Source: Paraburkholderia panacisoli
GTDB lineage: Bacteria > Pseudomonadota > Gammaproteobacteria > Burkholderiales > Burkholderiaceae
DNA length: 64,000 bases
Reading direction: 5' to 3'
Assembly (NCBI RefSeq): GCF_008369935.1
Contig: NZ_VTUZ01000019.1
Span: 1 to 64,000, forward strand
The position numbers and the translations under genes are program-made. The notes beneath the pieces were generated by a model, which saw only the letters and a program-made list of their open reading frames with translations, was not told where the DNA came from and did not search any database. Positions 8,989 through 17,483 of the stretch are shown piece by piece (the first letter of the stretch is position 1; the number at the start of each line of letters is the position of its first letter).

Positions 8989-9214
8989 GCATTCCTCCTT
9001 GTTGGTGGTGCCACGGGAATTGCGCAGAAGGCGTCCAGTTTAAAGAGATCTCGCGCGATGTGCGTTTTACCTATGGAGTTCGCAGGGTTCATGCACAATA
9101 GCAGCGTTGGCCGCAGTGCAGCATCCACCGGACGGTCTATGCCGTTTGGCCGGCTTCACGACGCTTGCGGCCTGTGTTTTCATTGCTCATCAATCAACTG
9201 CATGGAGGTTCTGG

Positions 9215-10012
9215 ATGTCGTCTCTGAACACGAATCTGAATGGCAAGGTTGCCGTGGTCACCGGTGCGGCAAGCGGCATCGGCAAGCAGATTGCGCTGAC
9301 TTTGTCCGCGTCGGGCGCGGCGGTCGCGATCGCCGACCTGAACCAGGACGGCGCGAACGCGGTCGCTGAAGAAATCACCAAAGGCGGCGCCAAGGCAATC
9401 GGCGTGGCGATGGACGTCACCAGCGAGGAGGCCGTCAATCAGGGCATCGACAGGATCGCCGCGGAACTCGGGTCGATCGACATTCTCATTTCCAACGCCG
9501 GCATCCAGATCGTCAATCCGATCGAAAACTATTCGTTCTCGGATTGGAAGAAGATGCAGGCGATCCACGTGGATGGCGCGTTCCTCACCACCAAGGCCGC
9601 GCTGAAGCACATGTACAAGGACGACCGCGGCGGCATCGTGATCTACATGGGCTCGGTCCATTCGCACGAAGCGTCGCCGCTGAAGTCCGCTTATGTGACG
9701 GCCAAGCATGCGCTGCTCGGTCTCGCACGCGTGCTGGCGAAGGAAGGCGCGAAGCACAACGTGCGCTCGCATGTGGTGTGTCCGGGTTTCGTGCGCACGC
9801 CGCTCGTCGACAAGCAGATTCCCGAGCAGTCCAGGGAACTCGGCATCAGTGAAGAAGAGGTCGTCAAGCGCGTGATGCTGGGCGGCACGGTCGACGGCAT
9901 TTTCACCACGGTCGAAGATGTCGCGCAAACGGTGCTGTTCCTGTCCACCTTCCCGACGGCGGCACTGACTGGCCAGTCCTTCATTGTGAGCCACGGCTGG
10001 TATATGCAATAA
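9215..10012 (+). CDS. 3-hydroxybutyrate dehydrogenase (SDR family)
   Basis: A 265-residue classical SDR. It has TGAASGIG at 16-23, NAG at 94-96, and the catalytic S147, Y160 and K164. The HEASPLKSAYVTAKH segment and the C-terminal SHGWYMQ tail are typical of D-3-hydroxybutyrate dehydrogenases, which oxidise 3-hydroxybutyrate released from PHB to acetoacetate. The start is set by ggaggt at 9204-9209. It is followed by a patatin gene whose Shine-Dalgarno overlaps this stop codon, so the two are translationally coupled and probably act together on PHB or membrane lipid turnover. Confidence 0.9.
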   Translation: MSSLNTNLNGKVAVVTGAASGIGKQIALTLSASGAAVAIADLNQDGANAVAEEITKGGAKAIGVAMDVTSEEAVNQGIDRIAAELGSIDILISNAGIQIVNPIENYSFSDWKKMQAIHVDGAFLTTKAALKHMYKDDRGGIVIYMGSVHSHEASPLKSAYVTAKHALLGLARVLAKEGAKHNVRSHVVCPGFVRTPLVDKQIPEQSRELGISEEEVVKRVMLGGTVDGIFTTVEDVAQTVLFLSTFPTAALTGQSFIVSHGWYMQ

Positions 10013-10022
10013 GGAGGTGCCC

Positions 10023-11261
10023 ATGGCGCAGCGCAATCTCAAGCGGGCACGCGTGGGTGCGCCCGGCGACGGGGAAGGCGAGGGCGCCGGTGCGGCGTCC
10101 GCCGCACGGCCCGGCCGGCAAGTCCATTTGCCCAACTATGAAACCGTCGCGCTGATGCTGCAGGGCGGCGGTGCGTTAGGCGCGTATCAGGCCGGTGTCT
10201 TTCAGGGGCTTTACGAAGCCGGCATCGAGCCGAACTGGCTAGCGGGCATTTCGATTGGCGCATTGAACACGGCCATCATCGCCGGCAATCCGCCCGGCAA
10301 GCGCGTCGAGCGGTTGCTGCAGTTCTGGGAGACGATCTGTCAACCGGCGTTCGGGCCACCGTTGCCGGCTTTCATCGAGCACGCGCTTTTCAATTCCGGC
10401 GAGGCCCTGCGCAAAGCCTTCACGGCAACCCAGGCGATGGGCGCAATTGTCGAAGGGCAAAAGGGCTTTTTCGTGCCGCGTTTTCCGCCGCCATTGCCCA
10501 CGGTGTCCGGGCCGCCGCAAACGGCCAGCTACTACGACACCGCGCCGCTGAAGGCAACCCTCGAAGCGCTCTGCGATTTCGACCGCATCAATTCGGGTGA
10601 GACGCGCGTGTCGGTGGGCGCGGTCAATTGCGGCACGGGCAATTTTGCGTACTTCGACAACACGCACACCACGCTGAGGCCCGAGCACTTCATGGCGTCA
10701 GGCGCATTGCCGCCAGGCTTTGCGGCAGTCGAAATCGACGGCCAGTACTACTGGGACGGCGGTTTGATGTCGAATACGCCGCTTTACGAGGTGATTCAGT
10801 CCACTCCGCGTCGCGACACGCTCGCGTTCCAGGTCGATCTGTGGAGCGCGATCGGACCGGTGCCGGACAACCTCACCGATGTTCAGGGGCGCATGAAAGA
10901 CATTCAGTATTCAAGCCGCACGCGACTCGTGACCGATATGCTGCAACGCTCGCAGCGATTCCGGCACGTGCTGCGCGAGGTGCTGGAGCGCGTGCCGTCC
11001 GACCAGCGTGACGACCCGTGGTGCAAGCTGGCGGAAGAGCTCGCCTGTTCGAAGCGCTACAACGTGATCCATCTGATCTACCGGCAGAAGGAGTACGAAG
11101 GGCAATACAAGGACTTTCAGTTCGGCCTGTCGACCATGCGCGAGCACTGGCAAAGCGGTCTGGACGACATTCGCCGTTCGCTCGAACATCCCGACTGGCT
11201 CGACATGCCCGATAACGACGCGGGTTTCGTCACGCACGACATCCATCGCGATTCGCGCTGA
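10023..11261 (+). CDS. patatin-like phospholipase with DUF3734 C-terminal domain
   Basis: A 412-residue patatin protein. The oxyanion motif GGGALGAYQAG lies at 48-58, the nucleophile is S77 in GISIG, and D245 in the DGG motif completes the Ser-Asp dyad. The part after about residue 280 matches the DUF3734 extension found in this subgroup. It likely acts as a lipid acyl hydrolase. A basic, Gly/Ala-rich 35-residue leader precedes the domain and does not look like a Sec signal. The aaggaggt site overlaps the stop of the upstream dehydrogenase gene, indicating an operon. Confidence 0.88.
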   Translation: MAQRNLKRARVGAPGDGEGEGAGAASAARPGRQVHLPNYETVALMLQGGGALGAYQAGVFQGLYEAGIEPNWLAGISIGALNTAIIAGNPPGKRVERLLQFWETICQPAFGPPLPAFIEHALFNSGEALRKAFTATQAMGAIVEGQKGFFVPRFPPPLPTVSGPPQTASYYDTAPLKATLEALCDFDRINSGETRVSVGAVNCGTGNFAYFDNTHTTLRPEHFMASGALPPGFAAVEIDGQYYWDGGLMSNTPLYEVIQSTPRRDTLAFQVDLWSAIGPVPDNLTDVQGRMKDIQYSSRTRLVTDMLQRSQRFRHVLREVLERVPSDQRDDPWCKLAEELACSKRYNVIHLIYRQKEYEGQYKDFQFGLSTMREHWQSGLDDIRRSLEHPDWLDMPDNDAGFVTHDIHRDSR

Positions 11262-11287
11262 AAGTACTGCCGTGGCGGCAAATAAAA

Positions 11288-11320
11288 AACGGCGCCCTTT
11301 CTGAAAGGGCGCCGTTCTCG
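11288..11320. terminator. bidirectional terminator between patatin and aminotransferase genes
   Basis: A 13-bp stem (acggcgccctttc / gaaagggcgccgt, 2-base loop region ct) flanked by an A-run on the left and ttctcgttct on the right. It lies between convergent genes and can serve both. Confidence 0.8.
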
Positions 11321-11378
11321 TTCTAACAGCGGTTGCAGCAGACAGAGCGCGCGACGAACGCCCGCGCCCCGAAACGCA

Positions 11379-12578
11379 TTACTTCAACACGTGAGCGATC
11401 GCATTGGCCACCACGTCGAGGTTGCGTGTGTTCAGCGCAGCCACGCAGATGCGGCCGGTGCTCACGGCGTAGATGCCGAACTCTTCGCGCAGACGGTCCA
11501 CTTGCGGCGCCGTCAGGCCCGAGTACGAGAACATGCCGCGCTGTGCTTTCACGAAGCTGAAGTCGCGATCCACGCCGCTTGCCTTCAGGCGTTCGACCAG
11601 ACCGTTGCGCATTGCGCGGATACGGTCGCGCATTTCGGCCAGTTCCGCTTCCCACGTGGCGCGCAGTTCGGGCGATGCGAGCACCGCTGCGACTACCGAG
11701 CCACCGTGCGTCGGCGGGTTCGAGTAGTTCGTGCGGATCACGCGCTTCAGTTGCGACAGCACGCGTGCAGCTTCTTCCTTGCTTGCGGTGATGATCGACA
11801 GCGCACCGACGCGCTCGCCGTACAGCGAGAACGACTTGGAGAACGACGACGAGACGAACACGTTTAGTTCCGATGCCACGAACAGACGCACGGCAGCCGC
11901 GTCCGCTTCGATGTTGTCGCCGAAGCCCTGGTAGGCGATGTCGAGGAACGGCACCAGATTGCGCGCCTTGACGACTTCGACCACCTGCTTCCATTGATCG
12001 ACAGTCAGGTCGACGCCGGTCGGGTTGTGGCAGCAAGCGTGCAGCACGACGACCGTGCCTGCGGCATAGCTGTTCAGCGCGCTCAGCATGCCTTCGAAGT
12101 TCACGCCATGCGTGTGCGCGTCGTAGTACGTGTACGACTCGACTTCGAAGCCTGCGCTTTCGAACAGCGCGCGGTGATTTTCCCAGCTTGGGTCGCTGAT
12201 CGCGACCTTGCCGGTCGGGTTCAGGCGCTTCAGGAAGTCCGCGCCGATTTTCAGCGCGCCCGTGCCGCCCAGTGCCTGCGCCGTGACGACGCGGCCCGCT
12301 GCGATCAGCGGCGAGTCGTTGCCGAGCAGCAGCTTCTGCACGGCGGCATCGTAAGCGGCAAGGCCTTCGATCGGCAGATAGCCGCGCGGCAGCGCGGCCT
12401 CGACGCGGGCCTTTTCAGCTTCGCGCACGGCGCGCAGCAGCGGAATCTTGCCTTCTTCATTGAAGTACACGCCAACGCCCAGGTTGACCTTGGTGGCGCG
12501 CGTATCGGCGTTGAAAGCTTCGTTCAGGCCCAGAATCGGGTCGCGGGGAGCAAGTTCGACGGCGGAGAACAGAGACAT
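11379..12578 (-). CDS. tyrB: aromatic amino acid / aspartate aminotransferase
   Basis: A 399-residue class I PLP-dependent aminotransferase of the AspC/TyrB subgroup Ia. K248 in SSSFSKSFSLYGERVG binds PLP, with D213, Y216 and N185 as cofactor contacts and R256 nearby; the C-terminal arginine that binds the substrate carboxylate is in the STGRICVAALN segment. It transfers amino groups between aspartate, glutamate and aromatic amino acids. I cannot separate aspartate from tyrosine preference by eye, so the symbol is tentative. The ATG at 12578 gives the family start MSLFSAVELAPRDPI. Confidence 0.88.
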   Translation of the reverse strand: MSLFSAVELAPRDPILGLNEAFNADTRATKVNLGVGVYFNEEGKIPLLRAVREAEKARVEAALPRGYLPIEGLAAYDAAVQKLLLGNDSPLIAAGRVVTAQALGGTGALKIGADFLKRLNPTGKVAISDPSWENHRALFESAGFEVESYTYYDAHTHGVNFEGMLSALNSYAAGTVVVLHACCHNPTGVDLTVDQWKQVVEVVKARNLVPFLDIAYQGFGDNIEADAAAVRLFVASELNVFVSSSFSKSFSLYGERVGALSIITASKEEAARVLSQLKRVIRTNYSNPPTHGGSVVAAVLASPELRATWEAELAEMRDRIRAMRNGLVERLKASGVDRDFSFVKAQRGMFSYSGLTAPQVDRLREEFGIYAVSTGRICVAALNTRNLDVVANAIAHVLK

Positions 12579-13072
12579 GGTGGGTGGGCAGCAGTAGTAA
12601 AAAGAAGGCGGCTCCGAGCGCGGGCGGCCCAGCCTGAAGCGTTTGATGTAGACACGCACAAACACGAACAGGCAGCGGACAGCGGCGAGCGAGCGCAACT
12701 TCGCATTGTAACGAATCCGCGGGTGTTTTTTGGACCAGAAGGCCGACGGCAGGTAATTATTTGCTTGAAAAACAGGCACCGCGACGCCACCTGGCCATAA
12801 CGGGTCGGCGCGGGCGCCGCCCGGCGAAGGCCGCCGGCCGGCTCCGGGCTGAGGGTGCGCGTACTCGTCAACTCGCTCTGATTGCGGGTGCGAAAAGCCC
12901 CACCTCTTCCCTGCAAGGGGCCATAACGTTACGCGCTCATTGCGCCCTTTGATGCCCGGCGAACCAGCCCGCAGCCCGGCTCGCGGCTTCCCGAACCTAC
13001 GCAGACCCGCTCGATCCGCGTTTCCCGCAACCCGTTAGAATGGTCCTTTGCCCAAGGCCCGATGCCGCCCCC
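12579..13072. other. intergenic region between divergent aminotransferase and uvrB genes
   Basis: This 494-base stretch separates the divergent starts. A TAGAAT hexamer at 13036-13041, 32 bases before the uvrB ATG, is a possible -10 element. I looked for a LexA box (CTGT-N8-ACAG) and found none that is convincing. No open frame here resembles a protein. Confidence 0.5.
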
Positions 13073-15166
13073 ATGTCCGAACAACATCTGACTGAAGCCG
13101 AAGATACGCTCGACGAATCGAAGTTCGTCGCGTTCGAAGGCTCGCCGTTCCAGCTCTACCAGCCGTATCTGCCCGCTGGCGACCAGCCGACGGCGATCGA
13201 CACGCTCGTCGAAGGCGTCGAGGACGGTCTCGCGTTCCAGACGCTGCTCGGCGTGACCGGCTCCGGCAAGACCTTCACGATGGCGAACACGATCGCGCGG
13301 CTCGGCCGCCCGGCTATGGTGTTCGCGCCGAACAAGACGCTCGCCGCGCAGCTTTACTCGGAGTTCCGCGAGTTCTTCCCGCGCAATGCGGTCGAGTATT
13401 TCGTTTCGTACTACGACTACTACCAGCCGGAAGCGTACGTGCCGCAGCGCGACCTGTTCATCGAGAAAGACTCGTCGATCAACGAGCACATCGAGCAGAT
13501 GCGGCTGTCCGCCACCAAGAGTCTGATGGAGCGGCGCGACGTGGTGATCGTGGCGACGGTGTCGGCGATCTACGGTATCGGCAACCCGTCCGAATATCAC
13601 AAGATGATTCTCACGCTGCGCACCGGCGACAGGCTCGGCCAGCGCGACGTCATCGCGCGGCTGATCGCAATGCAGTACAACCGCAACGAGGCCGACTTCC
13701 AGCGCGGCTCGTTCCGCGTGCGCGGCGACACGATCGATATCTTCCCGGCCGAGCACGCCGAAATGGCGGTGCGCGTCGAATTGTTCGACGACGAGGTCGA
13801 AACGCTGCAGCTGTTCGATCCGCTCACCGGCCGCGTGCGGCAAAAGATTCCGCGTTTCACCGTGTATCCGTCGTCGCACTACGTGACACCGCGCGATACC
13901 GTGATTCGGGCGGTCGAAACGATCAAGAGCGAATTGCGCGAGCGGCTCGAATTCTTTTATGGCGACGGCAAGCTCGTCGAAGCGCAACGGCTCGAACAGC
14001 GCACCCGCTTCGACCTGGAAATGCTGCAGGAGCTCGGCTTCTGCAAGGGCATCGAAAACTACTCGCGACACTTCTCCGGCGCGGCGCCGGGCGAGCCGCC
14101 GCCGACCCTGGTCGACTACCTGCCGCCGGACGCGATCATGATGCTCGACGAATCGCACGTGCTGATCGGCCAGTTGAACGGCATGTACAACGGCGACCGG
14201 GCGCGCAAGGAAAATCTGGTCGACTACGGTTTCCGTCTGCCGTCGGCGCTCGACAACCGGCCGCTCAAGTTCAACGAGTTCGAACGCAAGATGCGGCAGG
14301 TCGTGTTCGTGTCTGCCACGCCGGCGGACTACGAAAAGAAGACCGCCGGCCAGGTGGCCGAGCAGCTGGTGCGGCCGACCGGGCTCGTCGATCCGGAAAT
14401 CGAGGTGCGGCCGGCGCGCAGCCAGGTCGACGACGTCCTCGGCGAGATCAACGAACGCGTGAAGGTGGGCGACCGCGTGCTGGTCACCGTGCTGACCAAG
14501 CGGATGGCCGAACAGTTGACTGAGTTTCTGGCCGACCACGGCGTCAAGGTGCGCTATCTGCATAGCGACATCGACACGGTGGAGCGGGTCGAGATCATCC
14601 GTGATCTGCGGCTGGGCACCTTCGACGTGCTGGTCGGCATCAACCTGTTGCGCGAAGGACTGGATATCCCGGAAGTGTCGCTGGTCGCGATTCTCGACTC
14701 GGACAAGGAAGGCTTTCTGCGCGCCGAGCGCTCGCTGATCCAGACCATCGGCCGCGCGGCGCGCAACGTGAACGGCAAGGCGATTCTGTACGCGGACAAG
14801 GTGACGGACTCGATGCGCCGCGCGATCGACGAAACCGAGCGGCGGCGCGCCAAGCAGATCGCCTTCAACCTCGCGAACGGCATCACGCCGCGCGGCGTGG
14901 TCAAGCGCATTCGCGACATCATCGACGGCGTGTACAACGTCGACGATGCGCGCGCCGAACTGAAGGAGCAGCAAACGCGCGCGAAATTCGAGGACATGTC
15001 GGAAAAACAGCTCTCCAAGGAGCTCAAGCGCCTAGAAAAGCAGATGATGGAGCACGCGAAAAATCTCGAATTCGAGAAGGCCGCGCAGACTCGCGACCAG
15101 CTGGCGCTGCTGCGCCAGCGCGTGTTCGGCGCGAATGTCGGCGATCACATTTCCGGCGTCGATTAA
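13073..15166 (+). CDS. uvrB: excinuclease ABC subunit B
   Basis: A 697-residue UvrB, the damage-verification helicase of nucleotide excision repair. Walker A is GVTGSGKT (60-67), the damage-probing beta-hairpin region carries YYDYYQPEAYVP, MMLDESHV is the DEAD-like motif II, and helicase motifs V/VI appear as LREGLDIPEVSL and QTIGRAARN. A UVR domain for UvrC contact lies at the C-terminus (about 655-690). An ATG eleven codons upstream (13040) is in frame, but 13073 gives the usual start. An intrinsic terminator follows the stop. Confidence 0.96.
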   Translation: MSEQHLTEAEDTLDESKFVAFEGSPFQLYQPYLPAGDQPTAIDTLVEGVEDGLAFQTLLGVTGSGKTFTMANTIARLGRPAMVFAPNKTLAAQLYSEFREFFPRNAVEYFVSYYDYYQPEAYVPQRDLFIEKDSSINEHIEQMRLSATKSLMERRDVVIVATVSAIYGIGNPSEYHKMILTLRTGDRLGQRDVIARLIAMQYNRNEADFQRGSFRVRGDTIDIFPAEHAEMAVRVELFDDEVETLQLFDPLTGRVRQKIPRFTVYPSSHYVTPRDTVIRAVETIKSELRERLEFFYGDGKLVEAQRLEQRTRFDLEMLQELGFCKGIENYSRHFSGAAPGEPPPTLVDYLPPDAIMMLDESHVLIGQLNGMYNGDRARKENLVDYGFRLPSALDNRPLKFNEFERKMRQVVFVSATPADYEKKTAGQVAEQLVRPTGLVDPEIEVRPARSQVDDVLGEINERVKVGDRVLVTVLTKRMAEQLTEFLADHGVKVRYLHSDIDTVERVEIIRDLRLGTFDVLVGINLLREGLDIPEVSLVAILDSDKEGFLRAERSLIQTIGRAARNVNGKAILYADKVTDSMRRAIDETERRRAKQIAFNLANGITPRGVVKRIRDIIDGVYNVDDARAELKEQQTRAKFEDMSEKQLSKELKRLEKQMMEHAKNLEFEKAAQTRDQLALLRQRVFGANVGDHISGVD

Positions 15167-15184
15167 AACTTCTCGTCCCCCAAG

Positions 15185-15211
15185 GAGCGCGGCAATGTGC
15201 CGCGCTCTTTT
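15185..15211 (+). terminator. intrinsic terminator after uvrB
   Basis: A 9-bp stem (gagcgcggc / gccgcgctc) with a 5-base loop and a tttt tail, 19 bases after the uvrB stop. Confidence 0.8.
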
Positions 15212-15365
15212 CAATTGCCGCGCACCAGCTCGCCGCGCGGCTGCCCGTGAGCCGCCCGATCCCTCACACGCGCTTCCTTAAAACCGCCTTAAGACCCTGT
15301 TGGCGCAAGGCTTTGCGTGCGTGCGGATTTGTTTCCCCTGGCGATCGATGATAAACTCCGCTCAA

Positions 15366-15385
15366 TATTGAGAATGGTTCGCATT
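15366..15385 (+). promoter_or_regulatory. possible Fur box upstream of ftrA
   Basis: The stretch ttgagaatggttcgcattta resembles half of a Fur 7-1-7 repeat (TGAGAAT against TGATAAT); the second half (GTTCGCA) is weaker. It lies about 130 bases before ftrA, just after a gataaac -10-like sequence. The assignment is supported by the iron function of the downstream operon. Confidence 0.45.
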
Positions 15386-15513
15386 TAAGGTTCGTATAGG
15401 CAAATCACGCCCGGTCGATCGCCTTGCAGCAGGCGGCGGGGCGGTGGCCTCGGCATGTGCCACGCACCGTTCCAATGGATTCGATTCCAGTCTGATAAAA
15501 ACAAGGAGTTTCA

Positions 15514-16062
15514 ATGCGGATTTCTTCATTTGTGCGTGGCGGCGCCGCAGCGGTGGCGGCCGTGGCAGCTCTTTCGGCAACGGCTGCGGAATACCCGATC
15601 GGCAAGCAGCACATTCAGAACGGCATGGAAATCGGCGCGGTCTACCTGCAACCGATCACGATGGAACCGGAAGGCATGATGCGCAAGGCGTCGGATTCGG
15701 ACGTCCACCTCGAAGCCGACATCCACGCGGTCAAAAACAATCCGACCGGGTTCGCCGAAGGCGACTGGATGCCGTATCTGCAAGTGCACTATGAACTGAC
15801 GAAGGCCGGCTCGAACCAGCCGCAGAAGGGCGACCTGATGGCGATGGTCGCCAACGACGGTCCGCACTACGGCGACAACGTCAAGCTGCAAGGCCCGGGC
15901 AAATATCACCTGAAGCTGATCGTCGAACCGCCGATGCAGACGGGCCATATGGCTTTCGGCCGTCACGTCGACAAGGAAACCGGCGTGGGTCCGTGGTTCA
16001 AGCCGTTCACGATCGAATACGACTTCACCTTCGCCGGTATCGGCAAGAAGGGCGGCTACTGA
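15514..16062 (+). CDS. ftrA: periplasmic iron transport protein, P19/Tp34 family
   Basis: A 182-residue periplasmic protein with a signal peptide cleaved near ATA-24/A25. The mature protein has the P19/Tp34 layout: IGAVYLQPITMEP, a Met-rich MMRKASDSDVHLEADIHA, HYGDNVKLQGPGKYHLKL and MQTGHMAFGRHVDKETGVGPW, where His, Met and Glu residues bind copper and iron. In the FtrABCD system of Burkholderia and Bordetella it binds or oxidises ferrous iron before import. First gene of a four-gene plus-strand operon; an acaaggag site precedes the ATG. Confidence 0.9.
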   Translation: MRISSFVRGGAAAVAAVAALSATAAEYPIGKQHIQNGMEIGAVYLQPITMEPEGMMRKASDSDVHLEADIHAVKNNPTGFAEGDWMPYLQVHYELTKAGSNQPQKGDLMAMVANDGPHYGDNVKLQGPGKYHLKLIVEPPMQTGHMAFGRHVDKETGVGPWFKPFTIEYDFTFAGIGKKGGY

Positions 16063-16204
16063 TCGGCCGATTGCCGCCGCTCACGCGGCGCAGCCCCGCG
16101 TGGACGAACGCGTGGCCGCACTGCGCCGAATGGGCGAACGAGTCTATGCAGCAGGCGGCGCGCGGACGATCGAGGTCGGCGCGCTGCGTTTTCCGGAAAG
16201 GCTA

Positions 16205-16537
16205 ATGAGAATTAACCGAAAGATCGCGATGTTTGCCGCCACGGCGTTGCTCGCGGGCGCGGCCCACGCAGCCGACCTGCCGACCTTCAAGCTGGAAATG
16301 AACGACGGCAAGCTGACCCCGGCGCGCATCGAAGTGCCGGCGGGGCAGCGGATCAAGATCGAAGTGCGCAACACGGGCAAAGGCGCGGCCGAATTCGAAA
16401 GCGTGCAGTTGCGTAAAGAGAAGGTGCTCGCGCCGGGCGCGGATTCGTTCGTCGTGATTGCTCCGCTGGAGCCGGGCGAATACAAGTTTTTCGACGATTT
16501 CCATCAGCAGGCGCAGGGCGTGATCGTCGCGAAGTAA
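16205..16537 (+). CDS. ftrB: periplasmic cupredoxin of the Ftr iron uptake system
   Basis: A 110-residue cupredoxin-like protein with a signal peptide ending at AHA-22/A. The fold is indicated by LEMNDGKLTPARIEVPAGQ, VRNTGKGAAEFES and the Pro-Gly-Glu-Tyr-Lys-Phe-Phe-Asp-Asp-Phe segment near the end. The classical type-1 copper Cys is absent, as in FtrB/EfeO-type cupredoxins. It probably works with FtrA in ferrous iron oxidation. It is 142 bases after ftrA and 100 before ftrC. Confidence 0.88.
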   Translation: MRINRKIAMFAATALLAGAAHAADLPTFKLEMNDGKLTPARIEVPAGQRIKIEVRNTGKGAAEFESVQLRKEKVLAPGADSFVVIAPLEPGEYKFFDDFHQQAQGVIVAK

Positions 16538-16637
16538 TGGCCTCGAAGTAATGGCCTGACATGCGGGCGCGCGCTGTCGGCGAGCGCCGCATTCGCTCAG
16601 GCAGTCAGGCAGTGGAAGTATCGAAGGGAGAGCTTGA

Positions 16638-17483
16638 ATGGGTCAGATTCTGTTCATCGTGTGGCGGGAGAGTGTCGAGGCCTTGCTGGTCGTCGGCATC
16701 CTGTACGCGTGGTTGAAAAATGGCGACGACGATGCGCGCCGTGGCTTGCCGTACCTGTGGGGCGGCGTCGCGGCCGGGGTGATCGCGGCGGTGGCGCTCG
16801 GCGCGGCGCTGGTCGGTTTCACCGAAGTGCTCTCCGGTGACGCGCAGGACTATTTCCAGACCGCGATGGTGCTGGTCGCCTGCGTGCTGATCGTGCAGAT
16901 GGTGCTGTGGATGAAACAGCACGGCCGATCCCTGAAGCGCGACATGGAGCAGTCGCTGGCAAAGAGCCAGCGCGACTCGAACTGGTGGGGCGTCGCGTTG
17001 CTGGTGGCTCTCGCGATCGCGCGTGAAGGCAGCGAAACGGTGATCTTCCTGTACGGCCTCGGCTTCGGCCAGTCCGGCCACGTGGACGGCAGCCAGATGC
17101 TCGCAGTCGTGATCGGCCTGGCTCTCGCGTTCCTGACCTTCTACCTGCTGCAACTGGGCGGCAAGATCTTCTCGTGGCGGCTTTTTTTCCGCATTACCGA
17201 AATCATGCTGTTGTTCCTCGGCGCGGGCCTGTTCCAGACCGGCGTCGACAAGCTGATCGACAAGGAAATCCTGCCGACGCTCGTCGACCAGATGTGGAAT
17301 TCGTCGGCGCTCCTCGATGACTCGAGCACCTTCGGTTCGCTGGTCGCGACGCTGACCGGCTATCGCGCTCACCCTGCGCTGATGAACCTGATCGCTTACG
17401 CGGTGTATTGGGCGATCGTCTATCTGCTGGTGCGGCGCGCGAATCGCAAGCCCGCGCAGCAAACGGCAGGGCGCGCAGCATGA
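16638..17483 (+). CDS. ftrC: FTR1-family high-affinity iron permease
   Basis: A 281-residue integral membrane protein of the FTR1/EfeU family with about seven transmembrane helices. Both REXXE iron-translocation motifs are present: R10-E-S-V-E14 in the first helix and R129-E-G-S-E133 in the fourth. It would carry ferric iron produced by the periplasmic partners. Its TGA overlaps the ATG of ftrD (ATGA), so the two are translationally coupled. Confidence 0.93.
   Translation: MGQILFIVWRESVEALLVVGILYAWLKNGDDDARRGLPYLWGGVAAGVIAAVALGAALVGFTEVLSGDAQDYFQTAMVLVACVLIVQMVLWMKQHGRSLKRDMEQSLAKSQRDSNWWGVALLVALAIAREGSETVIFLYGLGFGQSGHVDGSQMLAVVIGLALAFLTFYLLQLGGKIFSWRLFFRITEIMLLFLGAGLFQTGVDKLIDKEILPTLVDQMWNSSALLDDSSTFGSLVATLTGYRAHPALMNLIAYAVYWAIVYLLVRRANRKPAQQTAGRAA

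Noticed and set aside
12741..12790. LexA box in front of uvrB
   Set aside because: A caggcacc stretch was inspected, but no CTGT-N8-ACAG dyad is present in the intergenic region.
12929..14974. 681-codon open frame on the strand opposite uvrB
   Set aside because: It is the mirror of uvrB codons in high-GC DNA; the composition is Arg/His/Asp-rich without any family motif, while uvrB itself is complete.
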